A DNA stretch of 25,633 nt from Syntrophomonas sp. UBA4911 (GTDB lineage: Bacteria > Bacillota > Syntrophomonadia > Syntrophomonadales > Syntrophomonadaceae): contig DHCD01000091.1 of the NCBI GenBank assembly GCA_002398105.1, positions 28,125 to 53,757 of the forward strand, read 5' to 3'. The stretch's first letter is position 1, and each line of letters opens with the position of its first letter. A model generated the notes under the pieces. The model was not told the DNA's origin. It saw only the letters and a list, made by a program, of their open reading frames with translations, and searched no databases. The position numbers and the translations under genes are program-made. Positions 7,676 through 15,819 of the stretch are shown here, one piece after another.

Positions 7676-7692
7676 AGTCAATTAAAGTCAAA
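7676..7692 (+). promoter_or_regulatory. CtsR operator (heptad direct repeat)
   Basis: AGTCAAT (7676-7682), three bases, then AGTCAAA (7686-7692) matches the known CtsR box of two RGTCAAA heptads spaced by three bases. It lies 13 bases before the ctsR start. A weaker second pair, AGTTAGA-TTT-AGTCAAG, is at 7604-7620. Autorepression of the ctsR-mcsA-mcsB-clpC operon is the established arrangement in Firmicutes. Confidence 0.72.
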
Positions 7693-7705
7693 GAAGGGAC
7701 AAGGG

Positions 7706-8131
7706 ATGAAAAAAAGCCTGGCCGACCGAATTGAACAATATCTTAAAGTATTGATTGAGCGCACTGATGATAAGCAGATTGAGATCCAAAGATCAGAGCT
7801 GGCAGAAACTTTTGGCTGCGTTCCTTCCCAGGTAACTTATGTTATCAGCACCAGATTCACCGAATTTGAGGGCTATCTTACGGAGAGCCGCCGGGGGGGC
7901 AAAGGTTTTGTCCGTATCACCAGATATCAGCTGGAAGATGAAGAAAATGCCGGCAGAAATGAATTGATGACCTGGATAGATGAACTGCTGCAGGAGAAAG
8001 CGATTACGGCAAGCCAGGGAGAAATACTTCAGCATCTTATTACCTGTGCTTTTAAAAACATGCCGCCTGAATATAGAAAGCATTTATTTAAGCAGCTCAG
8101 AGTTGTACTGGCTGATTATACCCGCTACTGA
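7706..8131 (+). CDS. ctsR: CtsR, class III heat-shock repressor
   Basis: CtsR is a dimeric winged-helix repressor of clp and related stress genes. It is inactivated by heat and through McsA/McsB. The 141-residue protein starts at ATG 7706 behind AGAAGGGA. The frame is open further upstream, but that stretch holds the promoter and operator. Visible motifs are LADRIEQYLK at 5-14, the helix-turn-helix RSELAETFGCVPSQVTYVI at 29-47, TRFTEFEGY, and the wing SRRGGKGFVRI at 61-71. In B. subtilis CtsR the wing is RGGGGYIRI, a four-glycine loop tied to temperature sensing. Here one glycine is lysine (K66). The C-terminal helical domain is slightly shorter than in B. subtilis (about 154 residues). First gene of the four-gene stress operon. 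Confidence 0.94.
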   Translation: MKKSLADRIEQYLKVLIERTDDKQIEIQRSELAETFGCVPSQVTYVISTRFTEFEGYLTESRRGGKGFVRITRYQLEDEENAGRNELMTWIDELLQEKAITASQGEILQHLITCAFKNMPPEYRKHLFKQLRVVLADYTRY

Positions 8132-8183
8132 ACTGAGAAGCAGCAATCGGCGGTTATGGGTATTATTCAAAGGAGGAATAGAT

Positions 8184-8693
8184 ATGTATTGCGAAGAATG
8201 CAAACAAAGACCGGCGACAGTCCATCTTACTCAGATGTATAACGGCAAAAAAGTGGAGATTCATCTATGTGAAGCATGTGCAGCCCAGAAAGGGGCTTTT
8301 ATGTTTGATGTAGCCAGTAATTTCTCTATACCCAATTTGCTCGGCAGTCTTTTTGGCAGCAATTTTAATCTTCCCGAGGTTCAGACCCAATTACCGGGAA
8401 GGGTTTGCCCCAATTGCGGTATGAGCTTGAATGATATTATGAATACCGGCAGATTAGGTTGTTCCGAATGCTACACAGCCTTTGAAAAGGAATTGGAGCC
8501 TACTTTGCGCAGGGTTCATGGCAATAGTGAGCATGTTGGCAAAGTACCTGCCCGGGGAGGAGAAAAGGTCATGGTAAAGAAAAAAATTGAACACCTGAAA
8601 CAACAACTGCAGCAGGCAGTTGCAGCTGAGAACTATGAAAAAGCAGCTGAAATCAGGGATACCATTAAAGATACCGAGAAAAAACTGGGTTAG
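8184..8693 (+). CDS. mcsA: McsA, zinc-binding activator of the McsB arginine kinase
   Basis: McsA activates McsB and modulates CtsR. It responds to heat, metals and thiol stress. The 169-residue protein has the expected four cysteine pairs: C3-C6, C29-C32, C75-C78 and C93-C96. These form zinc-binding modules, the later two in VCPNCGMSL and GCSECYTAF. The C-terminal UVR-type helical hairpin (about 132-167, AAENYEKAAEIRDTIKD) matches the one in the ClpC linker. ATG at 8184 follows the strong site AAAGGAGGA. An in-frame extension reaching back into ctsR has no ribosome site and is rejected. The ctsR-mcsA gap is 52 bases, and mcsB follows after 12 bases, so translation is likely coupled. Confidence 0.94.
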   Translation: MYCEECKQRPATVHLTQMYNGKKVEIHLCEACAAQKGAFMFDVASNFSIPNLLGSLFGSNFNLPEVQTQLPGRVCPNCGMSLNDIMNTGRLGCSECYTAFEKELEPTLRRVHGNSEHVGKVPARGGEKVMVKKKIEHLKQQLQQAVAAENYEKAAEIRDTIKDTEKKLG

Positions 8694-8705
8694 GAGGAAG
8701 GGCAG

Positions 8706-9782
8706 ATGAAAGCCGATAATTTGCTGAACAGCAACTTTGTACGTTGGATGGCGGCTGATGAAGGGCCGGAATCTGACATAGTGATAAGCAGCCGTATACG
8801 TTTAGCCCGGAATCTTAATTTGATTCCTTTTCCGCAGATACTTGACCGGGAGAGCGGGAAAAAAAGCCTGCAAACCATAGAGGAAGCCTGGTCTAAAAGC
8901 ACGACCCCTGACCTTAAGGAAATGGAACTGCTTACCTTTGACCGGCTTACCGCTCTGGAGCGGAAAATGCTGGTGGAAAAGCACCTGATCAGCCCCGGGC
9001 ATGCAGAATCGGACGAATCTTTTCGGGGGGTACTGACTAATCAGGATGGCTCTCTGGTAATAATGATAAACGAGGAAGATCATCTGCGTATCCAGTGTTT
9101 TCTGCCCGGTCTGCAACTGGAGGAGTGTTACCGGCAGGCTCAGCAGATAGACGATGATCTGGAACAACACCTGAACTTTGCTTTTGATGAAAGAAGAGGC
9201 TACCTTACGTCCTGCCCCACTAACGTGGGGACGGGAATGCGGGCTTCAGTCATGCTCCATCTCCCGGCTATAGCCATCAGCGGACAGATCAACCAGATAT
9301 TTCACAACATAGCTCAGCTGGGTATGACCGTACGAGGTATATATGGGGAAGGAACTGAAGTGATAGGCAACTTTTTTCAGCTTTCCAATCAAGTAACCCT
9401 GGGTCAAACTGAAGAAGATATTATTAATAATCTGACTGGCATAACCAAGCGGATTATTGAGCAGGAAAGATTGTTAAGAGAAAGGCTCAGGGAGGATATG
9501 AAATACCAGCTTGAGGACCGTGTAGGCAGGGCTTATGGAATATTGAGCAGTGCCCGGGTGATGAACTCCAATGAAGCGATGGCCCTCCTATCCGATGTAA
9601 GGCTGGGGGTAGACCTGGGTATACTGGCTAAAATAACAGCCTTTGCCCTTAATGAACTGGTGGTTGCCATTCGTCCGGCCCATCTGCAGAAGAAAGTGGG
9701 TAAAGAAATGGACGCCTTTCATCGCGATATTGAACGCGCCGAGGTAATAAAAGAAAGACTGGCCGCAACCAGAGAGCATTGA
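8706..9782 (+). CDS. mcsB: McsB, protein arginine kinase
   Basis: McsB is a phosphagen-kinase-fold enzyme that phosphorylates arginines on CtsR and on damaged proteins, marking them for ClpC-ClpP. Length 358 residues is normal. Family features include VISSRIRLARNL (about 26-37, nucleotide-contacting arginines), NEEDHLRIQ, SCPTNVGTGMRASVMLHLP (the conserved active-site loop) and RGIYGEGTE before GNFFQLSNQVTLG. The C-terminal part contains RLREDMKYQLEDRVGRAYG. Its start at ATG 8706 lies behind AGGAGGAAGG, which overlaps the mcsA stop. The tandem mcsA-mcsB pair upstream of clpC is diagnostic. Confidence 0.95.
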   Translation: MKADNLLNSNFVRWMAADEGPESDIVISSRIRLARNLNLIPFPQILDRESGKKSLQTIEEAWSKSTTPDLKEMELLTFDRLTALERKMLVEKHLISPGHAESDESFRGVLTNQDGSLVIMINEEDHLRIQCFLPGLQLEECYRQAQQIDDDLEQHLNFAFDERRGYLTSCPTNVGTGMRASVMLHLPAIAISGQINQIFHNIAQLGMTVRGIYGEGTEVIGNFFQLSNQVTLGQTEEDIINNLTGITKRIIEQERLLRERLREDMKYQLEDRVGRAYGILSSARVMNSNEAMALLSDVRLGVDLGILAKITAFALNELVVAIRPAHLQKKVGKEMDAFHRDIERAEVIKERLAATREH

Positions 9783-9795
9783 GCAGAAAATATTA

Positions 9796-9822
9796 ACCGG
9801 ATTAACGCTGATTTAATTACAA
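9796..9822. repeat. probable fragment of the interspersed repeat family
   Basis: The segment CGGATTAACGCTGATTTAATTACAA closely matches the arm GATCAACGCGGATTTATTATAA of repeat copy 1 (about 1753-1774) and the reverse complement of the corresponding arm of copy 3. The GACGCGG core is missing. It lies in the 106-base mcsB-clpC gap, which holds no other feature I can name. Confidence 0.45.
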
Positions 9823-9888
9823 TTTGTGAAAATCCGGCTGGCCGATGGTTAACATAAACCCGTGGATAAATGAAAGGAGGAGATATAT

Positions 9889-12369
9889 ATGTTTAGAAGA
9901 TTTACCCAAAGGGCCCGAAATGCCGTTATTCATGCTCAGGAAGAAGCCCGGCAGCTTAATCACCCGGCTATCGGCACCGAACATATATTGCTGGGACTGC
10001 TTCGGGAAGGTGAAGGAGTAGGTGCCCGGGCGCTTTTAAATATGGGACTGGATTTAGAAAAGGTGCGGCAGGAAATCACCCGCCTGATTGGCGAAAATAA
10101 TGCCAATACTGAAAGAGGAGCCGGTGATCTGCCTATCACCCCCCGGACCAAAAAAGTATTTAACCTGGCTTTTGATGAAGCCCGCTTACAGGGGGTAAAT
10201 TATGTGGGGACCGAACATCTGCTGCTGGCTTTAATCCGGGAAGAGGAAGGGGTGGCAGGCCAGGTCCTGATATCTATGGGAGTAAGACTGGAGCAGCTAA
10301 GGGAACAGGTTATGCTCCTTTTAGGCGGGGAGGCCTCGTCCGGGTATAATAACAATCCCTATCAGGAATTCCAGGTCAATCCGTCCGCTTCTTTTCAGGC
10401 TAAAAAGAAAAGCCGGAGCAAAACCCCGACTCTGGATTCCTTTAGTCGCGATCTGACCCAGGATGCAGGCGAGGGACGGCTGGATCCGGTGATTGGCCGG
10501 GAAAAGGAAATAGAACGGGTAGTGCAGATCCTTTCGCGCCGAACCAAGAACAACCCGGTTCTAATCGGGGACCCGGGCGTTGGCAAGACGGCTATTGTAG
10601 AGGGATTGGCGCAAAGGATAAATGAGAACCATGTTCCGGAAATATTAAGCAATAAAAGAGTAGTAGCCCTGGATCTTTCCACCATGATAGCGGGAACCAA
10701 ATATCGGGGAGAATTCGAGGATCGTTTGACCAAGATAGTAAATGAAATAAGGAACGCCGGGGATGTAATCATATTTATTGATGAACTGCACACCATAGTC
10801 GGAGCCGGTGCGGCTGAAGGGGCGATAGATGCGGCCAATATTCTCAAACCCTCTCTGGCCCGGGGAGAATTCCAGTGTGTGGGCGCCACCACCTTAAACG
10901 AATACCGCAAGCATATTGAAAAAGATGCGGCTTTGGAAAGACGCTTCCAGCCCATCGTAGTGGACGAACCCAGTGAGGAAGAGAGCATAGAGATATTAAA
11001 GGGCCTGCGCGACCGTTATGAAGCTCATCATGGAGTTAAGATAAAAGACGAGTCCATTATCGCAGCGGTCAAGCTGTCGACTCGCTATATCAGTGACCGT
11101 TATCTGCCGGACAAGGCCATTGACCTTATTGATGAAGCTTCCTCCCGGGTAAGGTTGGCCAACTATATTCTGCCCGAGGACTTAAAAGAAAAGCAAAAAC
11201 AAATGGAAGAAATCAGTAAGGAGAAAGAAGAAGCGATTAATGCCCAGGAATATGAAAAAGCCGCCAAATTCAGGGATGAAGAGCAGAGACTGCGGGATGA
11301 ATTTGAGAATGAGCATAAAGAATGGGTCAATAAACGCAGACTGCAGGTAGGTTCAGTGGGTGAAGAGGAAATAGCTGCCATAGTGTCGAGTTGGACCGGA
11401 GTACCGGTCAGTAAGCTGGCTACTGAGGAGAGCGAACGGCTGGTACACTTGGAAGAGGTTTTGCACCAGCGCGTAATAGGCCAGGAAGAGGCGGTGCAAG
11501 CGGTAGCGCGTGCCGTTAGAAGGGCGCGGGCGGGGTTAAAAAATCCCCAGCGTCCCATAGGCTCCTTCGTATTTTTAGGACCGACCGGGGTCGGGAAAAC
11601 TGAGCTGGCCCGGGCTTTGGCGGAAGCAATGTTTGGCAGCGAAGAGGCGGTAATCCGGCTGGATATGTCCGAATATATGGAGAAACATGCCGTATCCCGG
11701 ATGATTGGTTCTCCCCCCGGTTATGTGGGCTATGATGAGGGAGGACAACTGACGGAAAAAATCAGGCGAAAACCCTACTCGGTTATTCTGCTGGACGAGA
11801 TTGAGAAAGCCCACCCGGATGTATTCAATATCCTGCTGCAGATTCTGGAGGATGGCCGCTTGACCGACGGTCAGGGGCGGACTGTGGATTTTCGCAATAG
11901 TATAGTGATTATGACCTCTAATGTTGGGGCTGAATCCATAAAGAATACTAAAAAGGTAGGCTTTACCAGCGCCGTTGATGAAGCCGAAAACTATAGCCGG
12001 ATGAAAGACCGGGTAATGGAACAGCTCAAGCATACCTTCCGGCCGGAGCTGATGAATCGTATTGACGAAATCATAGTTTTCTCCAGTCTGAACGAAACGG
12101 AGCTGCAGCAGATTATCGACCTGTTATTGCGGGATCTGGCTAAAAGGGTGGAAGAAAACGGTTATCATCTGGAAATCAATGCTGCGGCCCGGAAAGTAAT
12201 TTTGAAGGAGGGTTATGAACCTGACTATGGCGCCCGTCCTTTAAAACGGGCCATACAAAAACTGGTTGAAGACCGGGTCTCGGAGGAGATACTGAAAAAA
12301 ACCGTCGAGCCAGGCGATAAGATAGTGGTTGATGCTCAGGACGGCGCTATTGTAATACGAAAAGGATAA
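9889..12369 (+). CDS. clpC: ClpC, AAA+ unfoldase of the ClpCP protease
   Basis: ClpC is a hexameric ATPase that unfolds substrates and feeds them to ClpP. It recognises adaptors and phospho-arginine. The 826 residues show the canonical layout. Two Clp_N repeats occupy about 1-145 (FRRFTQRARNAV, IGTEHILLGLLREGEGV and the second TEHLLLALIREEEGV). AAA1 has Walker A GDPGVGKT at 227-234 and Walker B D298-E299. The middle domain carries a UVR motif at about 445-480. AAA2 has Walker A GPTGVGKT at 564-571 and Walker B D636-E637, followed by the C-terminal D2-small domain. Start ATG 9889 follows AAAGGAGGAG. No CtsR box is visible in the mcsB-clpC gap, so expression probably comes from the ctsR promoter. 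A terminator follows the gene. Confidence 0.97.
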   Translation: MFRRFTQRARNAVIHAQEEARQLNHPAIGTEHILLGLLREGEGVGARALLNMGLDLEKVRQEITRLIGENNANTERGAGDLPITPRTKKVFNLAFDEARLQGVNYVGTEHLLLALIREEEGVAGQVLISMGVRLEQLREQVMLLLGGEASSGYNNNPYQEFQVNPSASFQAKKKSRSKTPTLDSFSRDLTQDAGEGRLDPVIGREKEIERVVQILSRRTKNNPVLIGDPGVGKTAIVEGLAQRINENHVPEILSNKRVVALDLSTMIAGTKYRGEFEDRLTKIVNEIRNAGDVIIFIDELHTIVGAGAAEGAIDAANILKPSLARGEFQCVGATTLNEYRKHIEKDAALERRFQPIVVDEPSEEESIEILKGLRDRYEAHHGVKIKDESIIAAVKLSTRYISDRYLPDKAIDLIDEASSRVRLANYILPEDLKEKQKQMEEISKEKEEAINAQEYEKAAKFRDEEQRLRDEFENEHKEWVNKRRLQVGSVGEEEIAAIVSSWTGVPVSKLATEESERLVHLEEVLHQRVIGQEEAVQAVARAVRRARAGLKNPQRPIGSFVFLGPTGVGKTELARALAEAMFGSEEAVIRLDMSEYMEKHAVSRMIGSPPGYVGYDEGGQLTEKIRRKPYSVILLDEIEKAHPDVFNILLQILEDGRLTDGQGRTVDFRNSIVIMTSNVGAESIKNTKKVGFTSAVDEAENYSRMKDRVMEQLKHTFRPELMNRIDEIIVFSSLNETELQQIIDLLLRDLAKRVEENGYHLEINAAARKVILKEGYEPDYGARPLKRAIQKLVEDRVSEEILKKTVEPGDKIVVDAQDGAIVIRKG

Positions 12370-12382
12370 TCATACCGGATAG

Positions 12383-12409
12383 AAAGGGGGCTTTATCAGC
12401 CTCCTTTTT
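12383..12409 (+). terminator. intrinsic terminator after clpC
   Basis: AAAGGGGGCT (12383-12392) pairs with AGCCTCCTTT (12398-12407) with one G-U pair around a TTATC loop, ending in a run of T. It closes the stress operon. Confidence 0.82.
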
Positions 12410-12509
12410 AGTTTAATCATACCTAAAGGGGAAAAAATGCCTGATTAATTGAATTTCCCTGGTAAAGATTACGATATTTTATTTATAATATTTTGTAAAG
12501 GAGAATACT

Positions 12510-13865
12510 ATGGGAAAAAGTATAAGTAGATTTTCCTGTAGCAACTGTGGCTATGAAAGCAGCAAATGGCTGGGCAAGTGTCCCGGTTGCGCCTCCTGGA
12601 ATACTATGGTAGAAGAGCCGCTGGGAAAAAAAGCTGCTCCCGGCCGCCGGCGGACTACGGAAGCGGTACCCCTGAACTCTATTTCCGATCAGGATATCCA
12701 TAGGCTGAGTACCGGCATAGGTGAACTGGATAGGGTACTGGGTGGGGGAATGGTGCCGGGTTCGGTCATATTGCTGGGAGGAGACCCGGGCATAGGTAAA
12801 TCGACTTTACTATTGCAGGTGGCTGATGCCGTAGCCCGGAGCGGAAAACCGGTAATTTACCTCTCCGGCGAGGAATCACTGAAACAAGTACGACTGCGTT
12901 CTTTACGTTTGCATATAAATAATCCTGCTGTTTATCTGCTTAATGAGCAAGATATAGATTTGCTGGATGGATATATCAAAGAAATAGATCCCGAGCTGGT
13001 TATCGTAGATTCCATCCAAACCGTCTATTCCCCTGAAATATCGTCTATTCCCGGAAGTGTTTCCCAATTACGGGAATGCACCGCCCGGATAATCAACATA
13101 GCTAAAAACAGTGACAAAGCCTTTTTTCTGGTGGGCCATGTAACCAAAGACGGTGCTCTGGCTGGGCCCCGGGTATTGGAGCATATGGTGGATGTAGTAA
13201 TCTATTTTGAAGGGGAGAAAAATTACTCCTTTCGCCTGTTGCGGGGAATCAAAAACCGTTTTGGCTCCACCGATGAAATTGGTTTGATGGAGATGAGCGG
13301 GCAGGGACTGGTAGAGGTGGTAGACCCTTCCTATGTTTTTCTCAGTCCGGCCTTGCCGGATAGTAATGGCACTGCTGTTACCGCCAGTTTTGAAGGCAGC
13401 CGCCCGCTGCTGATAGAGGTGCAGACACTGGTTTCGGCCTCGGGGGCGGGATATCCCCGGCGTATGGCATCAGGCATTGACCAGAACCGTTTGGCCTTGA
13501 TAATAGCGGTGCTGGAGAAAAAGACGGGATATAATTTGGCATCTAACGATGTTTATCTCAAAGTCACCGGGGGGGTATTTTTAAAGGATCCTTCAGTTGA
13601 TTTGGGAATTGCAGCCGCGATTATATCAAGTTACCGGGAGCGGCCTCTGGCTTCGGATACGGTTTTTATAGGGGAGTTAAGCTTAAGCGGCCAAATCAGG
13701 TCGGTACCGTTTTTGGACCTCCGGCTTAAGGAGGTCCAAAAGATGGGATATAAAAGAGTAGTCGTACCAGGCGGTACGGCTAAAAACAGGATATACCCTT
13801 CTGATCTGAAGGTACTTGAGGTAAATACCATAGAAGAATTTATAGATTTAATCATGGAGGGATGA
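12510..13865 (+). CDS. radA: RadA, DNA repair ATPase (Lon-like C-terminus)
   Basis: RadA (Sms) is a RecA-like branch-migration helicase that processes recombination intermediates. The 451-residue product is the usual length. It has an N-terminal zinc finger (C10, C13, C24, C27), Walker A GGDPGIGKST at 90-99, ESLKQVRLR, Walker B VIVDSIQTV, the RadA-specific KNRFG motif at 248-252, and a C-terminal Lon-protease-like domain (LVSASGAGYPRR, DPSVDLGIAAAI). ATG at 12510 follows AAGGAG at 12498-12503. The intergenic region upstream has AT-rich possible -10 elements but no convincing full promoter. disA begins 4 bases after the stop, so the two genes are translationally coupled, as in B. subtilis, where RadA and DisA interact. 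Confidence 0.96.
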   Translation: MGKSISRFSCSNCGYESSKWLGKCPGCASWNTMVEEPLGKKAAPGRRRTTEAVPLNSISDQDIHRLSTGIGELDRVLGGGMVPGSVILLGGDPGIGKSTLLLQVADAVARSGKPVIYLSGEESLKQVRLRSLRLHINNPAVYLLNEQDIDLLDGYIKEIDPELVIVDSIQTVYSPEISSIPGSVSQLRECTARIINIAKNSDKAFFLVGHVTKDGALAGPRVLEHMVDVVIYFEGEKNYSFRLLRGIKNRFGSTDEIGLMEMSGQGLVEVVDPSYVFLSPALPDSNGTAVTASFEGSRPLLIEVQTLVSASGAGYPRRMASGIDQNRLALIIAVLEKKTGYNLASNDVYLKVTGGVFLKDPSVDLGIAAAIISSYRERPLASDTVFIGELSLSGQIRSVPFLDLRLKEVQKMGYKRVVVPGGTAKNRIYPSDLKVLEVNTIEEFIDLIMEG

Positions 13866-13869
13866 GCGG

Positions 13870-14940
13870 GTGGAAGATACCTATCAGGAACAGTTCAGAA
13901 AATCTCTGCAGATGCTTGCACCGGGCACTTTATTTCGGGTGGGGATAGAAAATATATTATTAGCCAATACTGGTGGCCTGATAGTCGTGGGAGATTCTCC
14001 GGAACTAATGTCGATTGTCAATGGCGGATTTCAGATTAATGCTGAATTTACTCCGGCGCGGCTCTACGAACTGGCCAAAATGGACGGGGCCATTATTACC
14101 AGTCATGATACCGGCAAAATTTTAATTGCCAACGCCCAACTGGATCCTGACCCCACTATACGTTCCAATGAAACCGGGATTCGTCATCGCACCGCCGAAC
14201 GGGTAGCCCGGCAGACAGGGGAACTGGTGGTTGCCATATCCCAGCGGCGTAAAGTTATCACCCTGTATCAGGGCAACATCGTTTTCCGTCTGCGTGATTT
14301 GGCTTCTATTTTGGTTAAGGCCAACCAGGCACTGCAAACCCTGGAGAAATACCGCAATGTCATGTTAAGGGAACTGCAGCACCTGGGAGGGCTGGAATTT
14401 GAAGATATGGTAACCGTATCTGAAGTATGCGAGGTGCTCAAGCGCAGTATAAAAGTTTTGCGGATAGCCAATGAAATAGAACATTATATTGCCGAGCTGG
14501 GCAGTGAAGGCCGGCTGGTAAAGATGCAACTGGATGAGATGATCGCCAATGTGGAAGAGGAGGCCTTGCTGATTATTCAGGACTATTCCAATATTATGGA
14601 AAAACCCCCCCATGAATTATTGGCGGCGATGATGCGTTCCTTTGAGGAAGATATATCTGATCTGGTATTTATCGCCCGTCTGCTTTCCCTGGGTACATCT
14701 ACCAGCCACCTGGATCAGATGGTTTCACCCCGTGGATACCGTATGCTCCAGAAGCTGCCCCGTATTCCCACTTCCATCATTGATAATCTGGTGGAACGGT
14801 TTGGCCTGCTTACCCACATCTTGCGGGCCAGTATTGAGGAATTGGACGAAGTGGAAGGCATAGGAGAAGTAAGAGCCCGATCCATTAAGAACGGGCTTAA
14901 GCGCATGCAGGAACAACAACTGCTGGAATATATGGTCTAA
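13870..14940 (+). CDS. disA: DisA, DNA integrity scanning diadenylate cyclase
   Basis: DisA is an octameric enzyme that makes c-di-AMP from two ATP while scanning DNA. It pauses at branched structures and links DNA integrity to sporulation. The 356 residues show the DAC domain with the catalytic DGA (D72-A74) and RHR (R105-R107) motifs, then ERVARQTGELVVAISQRR. A helical linker follows, and a C-terminal helix-hairpin-helix DNA-binding part (ASIEELDEVEGIGEVRAR). The start is GTG at 13870 with GGAGGG 8 bases upstream, overlapping the end of radA. Both catalytic motifs are intact, so the enzyme should be active. It is followed by a two-way terminator. Confidence 0.96.
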   Translation: MEDTYQEQFRKSLQMLAPGTLFRVGIENILLANTGGLIVVGDSPELMSIVNGGFQINAEFTPARLYELAKMDGAIITSHDTGKILIANAQLDPDPTIRSNETGIRHRTAERVARQTGELVVAISQRRKVITLYQGNIVFRLRDLASILVKANQALQTLEKYRNVMLRELQHLGGLEFEDMVTVSEVCEVLKRSIKVLRIANEIEHYIAELGSEGRLVKMQLDEMIANVEEEALLIIQDYSNIMEKPPHELLAAMMRSFEEDISDLVFIARLLSLGTSTSHLDQMVSPRGYRMLQKLPRIPTSIIDNLVERFGLLTHILRASIEELDEVEGIGEVRARSIKNGLKRMQEQQLLEYMV

Positions 14941-14960
14941 AAGCAGAAAAAATAAAAGTA

Positions 14961-15008
14961 AGAACCGCTTCCGTAATTCTGTAATAAAGAAGCGGTTCTC
15001 TTTATTTT
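14961..15008. terminator. bidirectional terminator between disA and the minus-strand gene
   Basis: AGAACCGCTTC (14961-14971) pairs perfectly with GAAGCGGTTCT (14989-14999) across a 17-base loop. It is followed by CTTTATTTT on the + strand and by a T-rich run on the minus strand. It can end both disA and the convergent gene at 15205-15666. Confidence 0.85.
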
Positions 15009-15019
15009 CTAATTCCCCC

Positions 15020-15209
15020 CATGGCTGGAGGCCGTACGCAAATAGGGCACAGGCAGGTAAGCAACCAAGAATGAAAATAATCTTACGGTTTCCCTATTTT
15101 TTGACGCGGAATTCAGGGAATTTAAAAGGAAGAACGCGGAAGAAAACTTTAATAAAATCCGCGTCTTTCCCAGAAGTTCAGCGTGTTCCGCGTCTATTTT
15201 CTAATTAAG
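15020..15209 (+). repeat. interspersed palindromic repeat, copy 2
   Basis: Runs from CATGGC through GCAACCAAGAATGAAAATAA, then GACGCGGAATTC (15103), GAACGCGGAAG, AATCCGCGTC and TTCCGCGTC (15186-15194), to CTATTTTCTAATTAAG. The core from GACGCGGAA to TTCCGCGTC spans 92 bases and is inverted, so it can form nested hairpins. Compared with copy 3, it lacks about 30 bases (the AATCTGCGTTGATCTGCGTC part) near its end. It carries about 28 extra bases before GCAACCAA. Its last bases include the stop codon of the minus-strand gene. Confidence 0.88.
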
Positions 15210-15666
15210 TCAAATTAAAAACACCCAGGGTGGATGCTTTTTTGTATTCCTTTATAAAAACGTCGTAAAGGTTAATATCCAGTGTGTTGCAGAGAGCAGC
15301 GGTGTAGAAGAGCAGTTTTCCCAGTTCATTGTTGATCACTTCTTCGCAATTAGGGCACATATGCCCTTTCAGATGGCTGTCCAAATACTGTTTTAACTCT
15401 TCAAAGGAGTCAATTTGTTCCGGCAGTTGCAGCTTATTGGCCTCAATTGACAAACAACCGCAATCAGTTACCGATTTGGCTACGGCCCGGTTGACCCGAC
15501 AACTGGCCTCGGAAAGCTTGGAAAGGATATCCAGTATGCTGCGGTGCCTTATCAGGAGATCGCCCACCACGTTTTGGAACTCATCACAGATCAAGTCCTT
15601 CAAAAGGCTTGCCCCCTTAGTATAAGACTTTTTTAAATTATAGCTTTTGCTTTCAGGCATTGTCAA
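15205..15666 (-). CDS. conserved-looking hypothetical protein with CxC and CxxC cysteine pairs
   Basis: A 153-residue, mostly helical, soluble protein on the strand opposite to all its neighbours. I do not recognise a named family. Four cysteines are arranged as C69-x-C71 (VTDCGCLSIEA) and C104-x2-C107 (HMCPNCEEV), which could bind zinc or another metal. The C-terminal part (ELGKLLFYTAALCNTLDINL, then YDVFIKEYKK) has the rhythm of MazG-type all-alpha nucleotide pyrophosphohydrolases. The second acidic motif ExxD is not clear, so catalysis is doubtful. The start is taken as TTG at 15666 with AGGGTGGTG upstream on that strand. ATG at 15660 is the alternative. It lies between disA and yacL, where B. 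subtilis has no gene. Its stop codon falls in the end of repeat copy 2. Function unknown. Confidence 0.8.
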   Translation of the reverse strand: MTMPESKSYNLKKSYTKGASLLKDLICDEFQNVVGDLLIRHRSILDILSKLSEASCRVNRAVAKSVTDCGCLSIEANKLQLPEQIDSFEELKQYLDSHLKGHMCPNCEEVINNELGKLLFYTAALCNTLDINLYDVFIKEYKKASTLGVFNLT

Positions 15667-15819
15667 TTATACACCACCCTTCCGGGGGTTTACGAAATTT
15701 TCTGAAAATTCTTTAACATGGCGTATATTTCGTCTTTATTACATTTAATACCAGTCTCGCCTCCCGGCAGAAGAAAATGCAACCCGGTTAAAGCGCAGCA
15801 GCAATTTTTTTACAATAGT

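Noticed and set aside
7634..7705. In-frame extension of ctsR upstream of 7706.
   Set aside because: It covers the promoter and CtsR operator. The family N-terminus begins at the ATG at 7706, which has a good ribosome site.
7980..8183. Extension of mcsA back into ctsR.
   Set aside because: It reads ctsR in another frame. McsA begins with the cysteine module at 8184 behind AAAGGAGGA.
10395..10988. Minus-strand open frame of 197 codons inside clpC.
   Set aside because: It is opposite the AAA1 domain, low in complexity and rich in Ser/Arg/Pro, typical of an antisense shadow.
15329..15625. Plus-strand open frame of 98 codons opposite the unknown minus-strand gene.
   Set aside because: The minus-strand frame is longer, has a Shine-Dalgarno-like site and patterned cysteines. 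The plus-strand one has neither.
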